Assembly: GCA_015183035.1 (NCBI GenBank) | Contig: JACZZP010000011.1 | Span: 1 to 64,000 of the forward strand | Direction of reading: 5' to 3' | From: Meloidogyne chitwoodi | Lineage: Eukaryota; Nematoda; Chromadorea; Rhabditida; Meloidogynidae | Length of the DNA: 64,000 bases | Part shown: positions 35,828-54,747 of the stretch, one piece after another | Position numbering within the stretch: position 1 is the first letter of the stretch | Layout: the number at the start of each line of letters is the position of its first letter | Made by a program: the position numbers and the translations under genes | The notes under the pieces: generated by a model | What the model was told of the DNA's origin: nothing | What the model saw: the letters and a program-made list of their open reading frames with translations, nothing else | Databases searched by the model: none

Positions 35828-37001
35828 TCCTCAGATTATTTTTATTCAAGTAGTATAAAACATGTAAATCAGGAATGGAAAAAAATGCTTATGTAAGCAA
35901 ACATTTCACTTTTCTATAGCCACTAAAATAAAAAGAAATAATTGATTTAAAATAGTAAAAATATAGGGTGAGAATCAAAGTAAATCGTTTTTGTTTTCTA
36001 CTGTCTACAACTGATCTAGTAATTGACATATGTAGTTTAAATAGAATAATAGACAGGAACGCAGGTAGACTGAAAAATAAACTGGTGGTTAAGTTTTCTT
36101 TAATGCAATCAAGTATGAATGAAATAACAATTCAACCACTGCGCAATTATTAAGTTAAATAGGACAACATTAACGGAACATGAAAAATGCACGAAAAATT
36201 AGCACAATACGAGATAATGAACAGACACGCACGACACTCCGTGGCCGACTCGTCGCGGTAAATTTGTTTCCGACGGTCGAACGTCGCAGGAATATTTGTG
36301 GCGACCGTAACGTCCTCTTCCAATTAAATAAAATTTTAATGTCAAACCTACGTAAACGAATTTCTCGAATATTTTATACAGCATCAGATAAAGTACAACA
36401 TTTAAAAAATTGAATAACTAGAAAAAACAAAAATTTAAATTACTCCAAATAAGTACTCCAAAACTTTATCGAAAAATTTTCACAAAACTGATGAATTTTT
36501 ATTCATAAATTTTATGTATTATGTGACTTTGACTTCATAAATTATTTTTAATAAAAAGCTTGATGTTTATTTGAATATATTTAAGTAGATGTTTAATATA
36601 AAAAACAATTGAAAAAGTGTAGAGAGCGCAACAATTATCTAGAGGTTAATACTTTTTTAAATTAAAATTTAGTCACTAGATTATTTGTCTGGGCTTAATA
36701 ACAAATGACAAAATCTAGAGGCATCAGTGATAATAAAAAAACATATAAAATATATAGAAAAATACTTTCTGATTATGGGTACGTATGTAAGAGTGAGGTG
36801 AGGGCAGGTGAGAAGTGACATCGTAATATTTAGGAGAACAAAATTAAACCTGAAAAGAGAAAAGGCACGGCACATGAATTTGAGGTGAGAATGACAGAGA
36901 TTTATGGATGCAAAAAAATAAAACATCATTACTAGGTTATAGCATGTCTAGGCAAACTTTATCAAACACCAATGTTTCTTATTAAAATTTCTGCTTAAAT
37001 A
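35828..37001. other. Intergenic; upstream region of TULP4
   Basis: A GC-richer patch at 36215-36320 (GTGGCCGACTCGTCGCGG, GACGGTCGAACGTCGCAGG) contrasts with the surrounding AT-rich DNA and could be a promoter-associated segment. The short frames there lack family resemblance. Nothing else is recognised. Confidence 0.35.
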
Positions 37002-40000
37002 TTAAATAGGTGGTGGTCCATTCTGGTAGTGCAATTGTGGTCCGAAACTCCATCGCCAATCAACGCCATCATAGATATTTATATATATTAGAGTGAAAAA
37101 CGAAGTGAACATTCCAATTAAACACATAAACAAGTATGAGCGCCAAAATGCAGCAGCAGCCGACTGCTGCTCATTGTTTATAGAACAAATCTGTGTTGAA
37201 GAATCAGCCACTGAAGTTGAATCTGAGAAATTAACGTATAACTACAGTACGCGTTCAATAATTATCTATATTTTTTAAGACTACCTTCATAATTAGATTT
37301 AGTATCATCAGCTCCATTGGCCAAAAAGGAGTTGAAAAAATAGTTTTCGAACCTTAATTTTGAATTATTCAATTAATGTCCAAAAAGTTTTGAAATTTTT
37401 TAAAGTTAGTTGAAATACAAGTTACCGATTTTTTAATTCATGTAGCTCTTCTCTGATTTTTTTACATTCTTTGTTAAAAAGTTTGGAAAAATAATCGTTA
37501 GTAAGGCATTTATTGTTATTCGATTCTGCTAAAAGTTGTGTTTCCAATAAAATAGTCAATTTATCGCATATAGTTTTCAAGGTATTCATTCGATGGTGAC
37601 AGAGTTTAAGTTTTGAATCAATATTCTAAAAATTATATTGGAATAAAATACATATTTTGAACAATTGGATTAGACCAATTTCTTATGTTTATAAATACTA
37701 ACTTTTGAAGAAGCTAAATTACAGCTCCTGTTTTCTTTAAACTTTTCTTTTAATAGATGATAATATTGTGAAAGCGAGGAAATTGCAGAATGGATTTCAA
37801 AAAGCAAAAATGAGAGTGAGTCACCAAGTGATTTATCATCCACTAAAGTTAGTAGTTTTCGTAGTCGCTCACTCAAATTCTGAATATCCGTTAAAACCTG
37901 ACGAGAAGAAATAACCTATGTAAAAATGATACAAGTGTAATAAAATTATTATGAATTGATATAAACCTTTGTGTTTTCAATCACCCCTTCATCCATTGTT
38001 CCTGACAATTCGGCATAGGAATTACCATTGGCCATAGATTCATAACCTACAAAAGCATCCTCATCCCATTCCAAATCACTGGAAAGATCATTATACAAAT
38101 CGGAGGAGACCCGCCGAATACGCCGAACCGCCGTCCATTTTCGACGTCCATTTTTTGTTTTCTGCCTCTCTTCATTTACGTTTAAAGACAATGGAGTTCT
38201 CAAAGCACGTTTTCGGCTACTAATTTTACGTCTTTCAAAAAGCAAAGCTTCAATTTCCGTAGCTGTATGTAGACTTTCACAATCATCTTCGCTAAATGGC
38301 CACCCAGAGTTAACCAATAACTTCTTGTCTTTGTCTTGTCCAAATAAATCCATCACTTCCTAAAAGAAATTTAAATAAATTAAAACAAAATATTACTTCA
38401 AAGTCGTTAAGTGGTCGATTTTCGGGTGCATCCACATGTACAATCAACGAGTCGGTTAAATCAATCTTGCCTTGGCATGCTTCTCCAACCTTTTCTTCAA
38501 AATCATGCAAGAATTTCTGTGTCAAATAATTCTTTTCATTAAAACCCAATCCACCATCATCCGTATCCAAATCAGTCATTCCAAAGTCATCAAGCGGCAC
38601 TGTACGATAAAAACTTTTTTCTAGTTTAATTCTTTGTGCAATCTGTTCGGCCGCCCATAGTGGTGATGAATCTTGGTCATCTTCACGATTGTCATCATGT
38701 CCAAACTGAAAATAAAATATTTTTGATTGTAAAAAAACCTACGCACCGATTGTGAATTTGTTATTACTTCATGAACGGAATTGTCACCACTAGAATAACC
38801 AATATCAGAACCTAAAGGCAATATTTGCTGACGTCTTGTCACATCATTCATCCCAGTTGAAGTTTTTGTAGATAATAAAGCATGAAGATGTAATTGTTGT
38901 TTCGACAGCTCTGCAGTAATAAGCACTTGATCAATTTTTTCTTCTTCCGTTTTTTCCTTTAGTGTCTTTCGGCGCTTCGGATCGGGGCCTTCTTCTTCCA
39001 ACTCCGAGGATAAATCTTCCTTATTGCTTGAGTCAAGGCAATTCTAAAAAAAATGTTGAAAAAATCATTTGGTACTTTTCCTTTATGCATACAAATGTCT
39101 GCAAGTTTTTGTCTGCAAAAAATTTAATATTTTTCTCAAAAAGGATTATTTTTAAAAAATATTTATGTGCATGAGCATAGTTTCCACAACTATTAGCTCT
39201 CACACTCAGAACATAGAGAGAACTTGGCGGACGCAAAATGGCGGAATAAGAAGCAATTTGGAACACACCGACAAATGATTGACAGCTATCTATGCGAATT
39301 TTTATGGAGGGAAGATGTAAAAAGAAGAGAAGTTGATGCATTTGATGATATTTTAGCAAAAATTGCTGATTTTATGCCTCCAAAATAAAAAATAAATATA
39401 AATTTTTTGCAGACAAAAACTTGCAGACTTTGTATGCATAAAGGAAAAGTACCAATCATTTGTATGTATAAGTATCAATAACTGATAGATAATTCATAGA
39501 AGATCTCCAAACAAGTTTTTGACAAATAATACCCAATTGACCTAAAATCAGAATCCAAACAATTTTCTTTTATTTGTCTCATATGTGTGTATTGTATAGG
39601 AAGACCAAATACAGTCATAATGAAGATGATAAATGAATTTAATCATGGAAAAATAAAGGAAAAAAGATTGTTAGGAATAAATATGGGTTTATCATAAAGC
39701 ATGTTATTCATGTTTATTTTTGTTATAGGTATTTATAAACAGGTTTATAGTCAAACTAGCCATAAGCTAATTTCTTTAAAATTATGAAATGGAAATCTAT
39801 GGATAATCCAGTAAGAAATGTTCAAAAAGCTAACTTTGTGCTGTCTTGGAATATTATGAATTTCCTATCAATCATAATAGTTAATTTTTGTTTAATTTTT
39901 GTTCACTAGCTAACAGGTGCCTTATATTCTCTCGGTTGACTTGCGAATAAGGGAAAGAACAGAAAAGGTTTTTGCATCAAAAAATTTTTTTAATGCTATT

Positions 40001-43000
40001 TTCGTATTTAAACTCACTGGATGGCATATGTTTGTAGAAATTGGTGAGAAAATAATAAAACGAAAATTGAAAGCCGATGATTAAAAAAAGGAAAAGAAAC
40101 TTAGAGAAAGTGTAATAGTATGTAATATGTGGTGTATGGCCAAAAATGATTGGAGATCAAGTTGGGTACATGTAAAACGAAAAAGTCAATACTAAAAAAC
40201 TAACATAAACGTTATAACGTTTTTTTATAATTCTTTCAATCTATACCTTGAAATGAACGATCAATTCAAAACTCTCCAAACTGGACAACCAAAGTGCTAA
40301 ATAACGCTGTTCAAGTGAGTTAAAGAGTCGACTTTCAGTAGTAGTCGAATTATGAGTATTCAAGCTAAAAATAATGAAACGAAATAGAAAAATCAAAATT
40401 ATGAACATATAATCAAACTCGATTAATGTCATATGAAAACATAATGTAAAAATATACCTGTAGAGAAATTTACGACCCTCCTTCTGAATTTGTTCTTGTA
40501 AATGCTAAAAACAAATTGTTATAAAAATGTAAAATTTAATTTTAAATTCTCATAAATTATTAATAAAATAAATTTTATTTTGTTATTTTTCAGCGTTCTT
40601 GAGGGTAGAAAGACTATGAAAAAATTAGCATAAAGTGAGAAAAGTAGTTTAGGATTCGAAAAATTAATCAGGATAGGAGATTGAACTCAGAAAATCCTAA
40701 TTTGAAAAATCACAAATATTCATACCGATTCTGAGTAGAATCACATAAAAATAAATTTAATAAAAATTTTACTTCCTATAAAAATAAATTTTTGTTTAAA
40801 AATATGAATTGAGTGATGAAAAGGTGAGTGAGTTAAATTTATGCGCGAGTGGTTATGAGGAAGGACAATCTAAAATAACCATAGAAATTGGACTATTATA
40901 GTCAGGTAGTGAGATGTATAACCGGCTGATGACCAATTTTGCGATTTTAAGTGGATGTGCTTTGTTGGGGAGGCATTTTCAATGGTCAGGGGTAGCAATC
41001 ATGGCTAATGTCAAAACAAGAAAGGAAAAGAGAGGTAATAAAGAAAAATATTGACAGGTGAAAAGACGAAGGGAAATTTATTCTAGGAATATAAGGTTGC
41101 ATGATGTATTTATTATTAAGCTGAGTTCAAGAGAAAAATTCCTAAATAAAGATTTACATTTTGCTAAAAACAATAAAAATTCGGATAATACCACGTAACA
41201 CCAAATCAGATTGAATAACAAAAATCACATTGTCCATGTTTAAGCTCGACGAGACGGCCAAATGAGAAAGTATCAAAAATTTTGTATAAAGTAAACGCAA
41301 AGAAATTATATTACCAAATTTTCATGTCACGATGTGAAATTCGATGTCATCCATGAGAAAATATTTAAAATATATTTGGCTATAGAATTTACTCAGGTAA
41401 GTGTGGTCGATTTAATCAGATTGAAAAATGCTTGAATAGAGAAGGCGAGAGAAGTAAAAAGCGAAAAAAAATATCGCGATGAGTGATGAGTTTTGAGGAA
41501 GAAGCTGATGTAGAATTGAAAATTATGTTTGTGTTAAAGGAAAAAATTGAAAATGAAAATCGAGATGATTTATTTGTTGAGCCGGACGGCCTTTTTTAAA
41601 AGGGTAAAAATTGAGCAGTTGAAATAGAGGTAATACATATAATTAAATTAAATTTTAGAAAATTGTTATTAGGGAATGACCCAGAAATTCAAAATAATCG
41701 ATCAACATTTTAACATCTGTGGAATTAATTGAATACAAGTTTCTTTAAGTTTTCCAATCACTTTAGAATTTCTATTCATTTTAGTTGTTTGAACAATTCA
41801 TTCTTTATACAAAAAACTCTTTCTTTTTAAGGAGAATTGAATAAACAGATGTACAAACTTTTATTTAAAAAAATAGTAAGAAATTACTATTTATGTACAT
41901 ATTAAGTATACTATTTACAAATAGACAATTTTGTTGAATGATTTTAAAATTTCTTTTTTGACTCTCACAACAAAAAAATTTAGAATTTTATCGCGCTAAC
42001 AATTCAAATTAATTTAAGCCAATTTATGTAGTATATGCCAATTTTTTAACGCGTGTATAAGATAAAAGTAAACTTATTGAAATTAAGAATAAAAATAATA
42101 GTGGAAGACGTAATGAAGGCAAAATATTTTCATCGATAAAACAAAGATTGGTAAAAAAAGATAACATGAGCTTGTATGTAAAGGCTAAAATACGAGAGGG
42201 AACGATAATCTAATAATCCCAAATTGCGGGATTCACGAAGATCAAGGTCAATCATAAAAATAAGTAAAGTAAATATTAAGCTAAAGGAATAAATCATAAA
42301 AAGTTTAACAAATGTATGTCTGATGAAAGGACCCATAAAAAAGAGTTTCATAAAATAATAATTTTGGTTATTCTGTTTGAAACTAAAAATATTATTTTTT
42401 ATAACCTAAAAATTTTCTTAACAATTTACTAACCTTTTGCTCATGTTCCAAATCATTTAAAGATTCAAATGAATTACGAGAACAAGGAATCCTTTGACGA
42501 ACAAATAAGAGATCTAATTCTTGTCTATGGAGCCATTTTCGAAACTGTGAAGTCAATAAACAATTGGAGTCACTATTAATAGCATTTTTTTCCTCCCTTG
42601 ATTCAAAATCATCGTTTTTCTTTTTTTGCTTTAATTCTGATAACGCGTGATAGACACATTCCCTTTAAAATAAAAAATAATTTATAAATATTAATAAGTT
42701 GACTAAAAATTTGTTTGAAAATCATTGAAATTGATTGGATATTTTTATGATGAAATTTCGAAATGTTAAATATCTAATATATGTAATTTTATTGACCGCC
42801 TGAAATTTTTTCTAAGTTTACATTCTCAATCTTTTTTATTAAATTTTTTTGCTATTTATCTTTATAATTTTTTAATAAATCTTACAAACGCAGTCGGATG
42901 TTTGTAGAGTTGATAGGAAAACGATTTGAAAACCATTGGACATGACGAGTTAGCAGTTCAGCTTAAGAAATAATGAAAAATTAAAATTTAGGTTTGAATA

Positions 43001-43580
43001 ATTATATGCCAACTTTCAACATTAAATTATAATATTTGAAAAACAATAAGCAATTTTTGTAAGTGTGAATTTTTGTAATTAGTTATGAAAATATGTAAAT
43101 AAACACTAACCGTCCAACTGAAATCTCGACAGTGAGAAATTCTAAATATGTTAGTCTTACAATTAAAAAAATAAATTATGGATATTGTCATCAGAAAGTC
43201 TAGTGGCACAGATTTTTTGGATGCAATATGACGTACATTCATAATTCCAAGAGAGGATATTTAAAAATACTCATTCTATATTTATCCGAAATAATATCTT
43301 CAGTTTTATTAAGCTTTACAACAAAAAATCTGTGCCTAAAAATCTGACTTAATCCAACACATAGTTATTAAAAGCTCACAGACAGTTCCGGGCCATTTAA
43401 TACAGAAGCATCTTTTATGTTATTCCAAAGCTCAGAACAACGTTCCACGATCAATTCAACTTCTTCCAAACTCGACTTTTTCAGATCGAAATCGTCTTTT
43501 TGTTCAACAATACTAGTGTATTCATTTTTAGAAGTGAAGTCTTTCTCAGTTTCAGAGAAAAGAACATTATTAATATTCAT
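37002..43580 (-). CDS. KASH-domain nuclear-envelope protein (UNC-83/nesprin type)
   Basis: The C-terminus (37230-37002) has a membrane helix (FWRSYLFMCLIGMFTSFFTL) followed by about 30 lumenal residues ending LHYQNGPPPI and a stop. The terminal PPP-I plus helix is the KASH signature that binds SUN-domain proteins in the perinuclear space. Upstream exons encode coiled coils (LKTICDKLTILLETQLLAES; KKIREELHELKN), an Arg-rich segment WTAVRRIRRVSSDLYNDLSS, an acidic region and a basic cluster PDPKRRKTLKEK. Spectrin-like helical segments lie at 42430-42670 and 43368-43580. The layout fits a cytoplasm-facing outer nuclear membrane linker for motor-driven nuclear positioning. Which of UNC-83, KDP-1 or another KASH protein it is remains unclear. 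The 5' limit is uncertain: exon-like sequence (DFCKEAFKHKLLDKST) continues to about 43760. Two introns exceed 1 kb. Confidence 0.75.
39071..39453. mobile_element. Short inverted-repeat element (hAT-like) in the KASH gene intron
   Basis: A 383-bp element has 55-bp near-perfect inverted ends starting GGTACTTTTCCTTTATGCAT and continuing through GTCTGCAAGTTTTTGTCTGC. The duplication AATCATTT is at 39063-39070 and 39454-39461. It has no coding capacity. Its ends and interior are unrelated to the other three elements except for the 8-bp duplication and the GG start. Confidence 0.88.
40560..42425. other. Long intron-like gap in the KASH gene
   Basis: About 1.9 kb of AT-rich sequence lies between exon-like blocks at 40510 and 42430. 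I see no open reading frame with family resemblance, no inverted repeat and no RNA gene. The two flanks could belong to separate transcripts. Confidence 0.35.
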
Positions 43581-43799
43581 TCTTCTTGATAAATATAAAG
43601 AAAAAGGTTAGTTGGTACTTTTGTCCAGTAGTTTATGCTTAAATGCTTCCTTACAAAAGTCTAAGAAGTTCTACAAGACATTGTACTGTTTTAACTTTTT
43701 CGAAAAAATTTCGAAGACAATTTCGTCTCCCAGCGGTTGGAGACTGCCTAAACAAAAAATTTTATATTCTGAAAAATTATTATTGATTAAACGCTAAAT

Positions 43800-45582
43800 A
43801 AATTGTTTTTTGAAAATTGCTAAAAAAATTCTGGCAATTGTGCAACCAAAAAATTCTTGTATTTTCATGTCTAGAGGAATTGAAGTACATATGTATACGG
43901 AACTAATATATTAAATTAAAGCCACTATGTATGAAAAAAGCAAAATAAAAAGATTAAGAGCTGGAAAATATAAAGAACTAAAAATCCAATTTTAAAGACT
44001 TGTGAACAAACAAGAGATAGATTACATGAGTTACTGACACCAAAGAAATAGGAAATTATTTTAGCTGTCCAAAAAATGGATTATGTAAATTAGTTCTTAC
44101 GGGCACAACGGAAAGAAAAAATAATATTGTGAATAGAAGATAGAAGAGGGCAACGATAAGTATAAAGGGACATAAAAATTTAACATAAAAATTTAATTAT
44201 GTATGTTTGTTTTGATAAAATTAAAGCTCGAAATGGAAAATGGCACCTTTTGAAAAAATCGCTTATCTGAATCGTAGTAAAAAATCCTCTCCCTCGCGGA
44301 TTATTCTATTAAAAAACCGAAGTTTCTGCCCAAAAGCAAAATTTTTTGTCAAGAAGCAAGATTTAAAGAGCGGGATTTAATTGCAGAAATATATGCATAA
44401 AAGGGTCAATTTAATAAGATCAAAAGGAAAGCATAAACGAAAAAAGAAGTGGGATAAAGCGCCGTGAATGCAGCAATCGATAAAAAGGAGGAAAATAAAT
44501 GGTATTGGTGTCCTTACCAAAATCAGTAAACACTAGAGTAACTAAAGTGAAGGGAAAAAGACATGCACAAATGATAGTGAATGATGGTTAGAGAAAAAGG
44601 AAGAGGGTTTACAATTGGCTAGTTGGGTCAGTATGCGGTGCAGGACAAGTGTTAAAAATAAAAATTTAAGAATTTCCGATCTCGTATCAGTTTTTCAGAA
44701 TGTCGATCTTCGTTTTCTGATTTTAAAAATTAATTAATGGCACATTTCTAAGAGAATAAACAAGCAGGATACAAAAGATACTTGGCTTGCGCTTGTTTGA
44801 AAGAATTTTTGGTTATAAAGATGTGAGAGGGATGCGTAGTTAATGGGAGTAGAACAGTCAACACTAGAAAAATAAAATTTGATGGTTTTTAAATATTATT
44901 GATTTATTTTAAAGCAGGAATGTTTGACGGTTTAAAACTGCATTTTTCGTTGTGACCATTAAATTAGCAAAATTGTTTTCTTGGTTTAACTTATCCAGAT
45001 TACAAATTTGAAAATAATCAAATGAAAAAGAAAACTCCATTAGTATAACTATTTTAAATGAATAATATAACTGCTGTCAAAAGAAGAGCAAAGAAACTGA
45101 TCGTCGTTTATTTCTTTAGTACACTGATTAATCGACCTTCCTTGTCAGATAAAATCAAATGGACAAGGCGCTAATTGACATATAAATGTATTTCACTGCC
45201 ACATTTATTAATATTAGGATATATGTAATGTAAGGAGCTGACCGCCTCTAACGGTTGCGATTAGTTACTACGTATAAATGATGACTATTACAAAATTAAT
45301 GGTCTCAATATATAAAAATAAGCTGAAGATCTATAGAAAATAAACGAAACTTCAACACTAAATGTTTTTAATCTTTTATCCAGAAGTAATATTCCAGTTT
45401 AGAGCCCCAACTTTCATTTTTGGGCACTAAACTGGAAATCAAAATGTTTAATGTAAACTTTATGCACTAAAGTTGGTAAGTTGAAAAGGTAATAACCTTG
45501 ATTAATTAATAGAAGGGAGAGATCCGGAGTTTAAAAAAGAAAAGGCCAACGTAACTTGACATTATGGACATCTTTATTTTTT
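43800..45582. other. Intergenic, AT-rich, with nested inverted repeats near 45.4 kb
   Basis: Between the KASH gene's 5' side and the 3' side of histone H1 there is no recognisable gene. At 45393-45478 two pairs of complementary words interleave (CCAGTTTAG ... CCAACTTT ... CTAAACTGG ... AAAGTTGG), lying about 100-190 bp beyond the H1 stop codon. Confidence 0.4.
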
Positions 45583-46504
45583 TCATGCATTCACTGCAGA
45601 TGCTGGAGTTCCGGCATTCGCCTTTTTAACTGGCTTTTTTCCTCCAGATGCTTTTGGTTTCTTCGCAATTTTGGGTTTTTTCGCTGATGCCTAAAAAGTA
45701 AAAATAACTGGTAGTCAAATAACAATAAAACCTTCTTAATTGGCAATTTCTTCGCCACGTTCAATTTCTTAGGCATTTTTGCAATTTTAGCCGATTTTGC
45801 CTTCTTATTTATAGACTGGGTAACCGCTGGTGTAACTGTAGGAGGTGTGGAAACAGCAGGAATCGCCTTTAGTAGAGCAACTTTTTTACCAAAAGGTTTC
45901 TTCTTGGGCGTTGCCTTTGCCTTCTTCACCGATGGTTTCTTCACCCCAGTGGCCTTCTTGACATTTTTTGCCTTCGGTTTAACCTGCTTCACTTTCTTGG
46001 AAAATTCAGTTGTTTTACTTCCTTTGTCCTCTCTAAGTATAAAAGATCCAGAAGCACCGATTCCCTTTGTTTGTTTGAGAAAGCCACTTTCAACGCCCTT
46101 CTTCAAAGCCATCTTCAGTCGGGCATTAATCTAAAAATTAATTGCTTAATGTATTGTTCTAACGGAGAATTAAAAAATTTCTTAATATATAATGAAATTA
46201 TTAATTTTTACCTTCAAAGGATTCTCACCAAGATGAAAATGTGATATAATAAATTTTAAAATCGCTAGTCGACTCGAACCTTTTTTCTCCTTCAATTCAT
46301 TAAGTGCTTTTTTGACCATCTAAAGAATAATATAAAACATGCTAAATATAAAAATCTTACCGATTTATAAGGTGGATGATCACTTATTGACTTCGATTTA
46401 TTGTCAGCTTTTGATGCTTTTGTTTTTGAAGTCTTTTTTGGAGAAACGCTTTTCTTAACAGCTTGTTTAGATGCTGGAGAAGTGAGCGCATTTATAGATG
46501 ACAT
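45583..46504 (-). CDS. Linker histone H1
   Basis: The start ATG is at 46504. A Ser/Lys/Ala-rich N-terminal tail (SKQAVKKSVSPKKTSKTK) leads into the winged-helix globular domain: DHPPYKSMVKKALNELKEKK, GSSRLAILKFIISHF, LKINARLKMALKKGVESGFL and KQTKGIGASGSFIL. A long Lys/Ala/Pro tail follows (KKATGVKKPSVKKAKATPKK) and ends NAGTPASAVNA at 45583. It binds linker DNA at the nucleosome dyad. The length, about 245 residues, is somewhat longer than nematode H1 core variants because of the tail. It has introns and so should be polyadenylated rather than a replication-dependent stem-loop type. Confidence 0.95.
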
Positions 46505-47038
46505 TTCTAATTTAAAGTATTAAATCAAAGCGATATACTAAAATCGATAAATTAAATGTCGAAAAATTTATTTTCAAGAAGATATAAGTTTAAATTTTGG
46601 ATTTATTAATTTAGAGGTAATAATTATGGGCACGTTGTCCTTAAATAAGGAATCATAAGTAAAATTCCGTCGAATTTAGAAGAAAGGATTTTACAATAAT
46701 TCGTGAGAAAAATATGGTAGTATACATACTACCAAATATCGTCTTTTTCAATGATTATTGTGTTACATTGGCTTGGCTTGAGAAAGGAATGGAGGTGTAA
46801 CCAAATGAAGGCAAGCCATCTGGCAATGTGACAAGAATGTTTATAGAAATAGAAAATATGTATAGTACACATAAAATGGAATAACAAAGTAGTTGGTGGA
46901 TAAGTTCACAAAACACATTATAAATGAAATGTCAAATGTATAAAAGGGTAAATAGTTATAAAATGTTAAATTTAACTGAAAAAATAGATTAGTATAAATA
47001 ACTCATTTTTATAATCTTAAGCAAAGAATTATAAAACT
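46505..47038. other. Intergenic, AT-rich
   Basis: This is the upstream side of histone H1. Apart from AT-rich runs I see no gene, repeat or RNA. Confidence 0.45.
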
Positions 47039-47039
47039 T

Positions 47040-47375
47040 AACTTATAAAACGAATAGTTTGGGCATTTTGAGTTTGAACGTTCCATAATTTATGGTTGAG
47101 AATATTACCTAAGGCAGCACCAACAACCAATTCTCCATGGTCTCTTATTAATGGCATAAGAACGAGTTTATTGGTAATATCGACAAGTCCCACCAAGTTT
47201 GGTTCCTACTGTACAGCTGACTTGTATATGATCTATACTCAAAAACGATACCCGTCCATTTTTTCAACAAAAGTGTATGATGTTGAATTGTTTACAATGA
47301 TGAAACGCAAACAGTGCACAGTAAAATAGTGAGCGTGTATGTTTATTTGCGCCCGATGGATGACTTGTCTGCTTT
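47040..47375 (-). pseudogene. Coding-like remnant with an apparent frameshift (unidentified)
   Basis: On the minus strand 47215-47040 reads EPNLVGLVDITNKLVLMPLI, then RDHGELVVGAALGNILNHKL, WNVQTQNAQTIRFIS and a stop. Just upstream another frame reads VNNSTSYTFVEKMDGY and a third reads SIDHIQVSCTVGT up to the join. If concatenated they look like one beta-rich protein segment, but no GT-AG intron placement joins them in phase, so at least one frameshift is implied. I do not recognise the family. It lies between the ends of histone H1 and the P-type ATPase. Confidence 0.4.
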
Positions 47376-47521
47376 AAAAAAATTTTAATTTCCCGCCTCG
47401 TTGAGTAGTAGTTTCAAAATGTCCAATTTTAACAATGCCAAGTTTCATGTAGTAATTTTAAATGAAGTTATAATAAAATATTAAAATGCATATATTAAAT
47501 ATGTTAAAATTAGGTAAATCT

Positions 47522-53462
<5,941 letters not shown>

Positions 53463-54747
53463 AAATAAATTATTTAATTAATAATTTTACAAACTTGTTG
53501 CAGATGTTGTCTTTTTTTTCATTTTTTAAATAAAAAAATATGTTGATTTGCACTTTTTTAAATTATAAATTGCGGGTATAACATAATCAATTCCATAAAA
53601 GAAGACTAATTTAAAATTTTTTTAGAAGAAAAGAAGCACGTTAAGGTTGTCAAGATTGTAGAGAGAGGAATGGGCGGTATCAAGAGTTACGATTGTCGAT
53701 CTAATAAATTAAGTTTATAAAAAATGAATGAAAATGATCAAAATTAAACTCAAATTTAATGTTTTCAACAAATTATAATTTTTTTATGATTAAAAATAAT
53801 AAAATTCAATTATTTTTTGATCAATACAAAAATAATATTAAGATAAAAACTCTAAAAATTGAAAGGAATCAAACGCGCGAGAATTATTTTTGGTTTTATT
53901 TCTTTTTTTATATTATTTAAAATCTCCGAGCATTAAAATACTTTGTAAAAAAAAAAAAAAACCATTTTTCTATTTAACCAAAATTTTCTCGTTTCGCTAC
54001 TATTTTTTTTATTACAAAATGTCAAGAGAAGACAGAAATATATTAAAAAGAAATTGAAAATTAAATAAAAGTGGAGGACAATAAAAAAATATTTAAAAAA
54101 TTAAACCTTTTTTTAATACAATGCATTTGTTTTCCTTCAACTAAATGTCTCGATTTTTGCCTATTTGATCAAAATATACAATTTCCTGAAATAGAGCCAC
54201 ATCTGAATTATATTTTTAAGACAAAAAATCTTAACAAAATTTATTAGATTAATCCAAAGTTTGTAATCGATTTTTCAATTTGAAAAATTTTCAAAGGATT
54301 GTTAAACCTTTTTGAAACATATTTTTTAACATTTTTCAATTTTATACATAAATAGAATAGTTGACAATGAAAAATAAGGCAAAGAAGTTTAAATACACAA
54401 TTCTTGAATAATTTAAAAAATTGGAATGACAAATAAAATTGTAAAATGTGGCACTTTAATTATACAACAATGGCAGCGTTTTTTTAAAGTGATTTCAAAA
54501 ATTAAAATTTGAGGTCATCAAAATAAAATATTGCCAATTTCCAAAAAAATTTTTTTTATTAATTTTGAAAAAACCTAAAAAAATAAATTAATAAATAGGA
54601 AATCGGCTTTTTAGGTGGTGAAAACAAAAGAGTAAAATTATTTAGTTAAAATTATAATTAATCCTTCAAAAATAAATGTTGCTTTAAAATTGTGGTTAAA
54701 ATTTTAAAATAAAATAGAGAATTAATAAATTGGAGAATTAAATTTAT
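53463..54747. other. Non-coding, AT-rich; 5' region of the ATPase gene
   Basis: This should hold the first exon(s) and promoter of the P-type ATPase. A candidate ATG at 53522 (MKKKTTSATS, then a GT donor) does not splice in phase to the next exon. A long A run is present at 53948-53961. No repeat or other gene is recognised. Confidence 0.4.

Noticed and set aside
36180..36413. Basic plus-strand frame of 77 codons
   Set aside because: It has Arg-rich composition without motifs, lies in the presumed TULP4 promoter, and is more likely chance in a GC-rich patch.
45847..46134. Plus-strand Phe/Ala-rich frame of 95 codons
   Set aside because: It is the antisense of the Lys/Ala-rich histone H1 tail.
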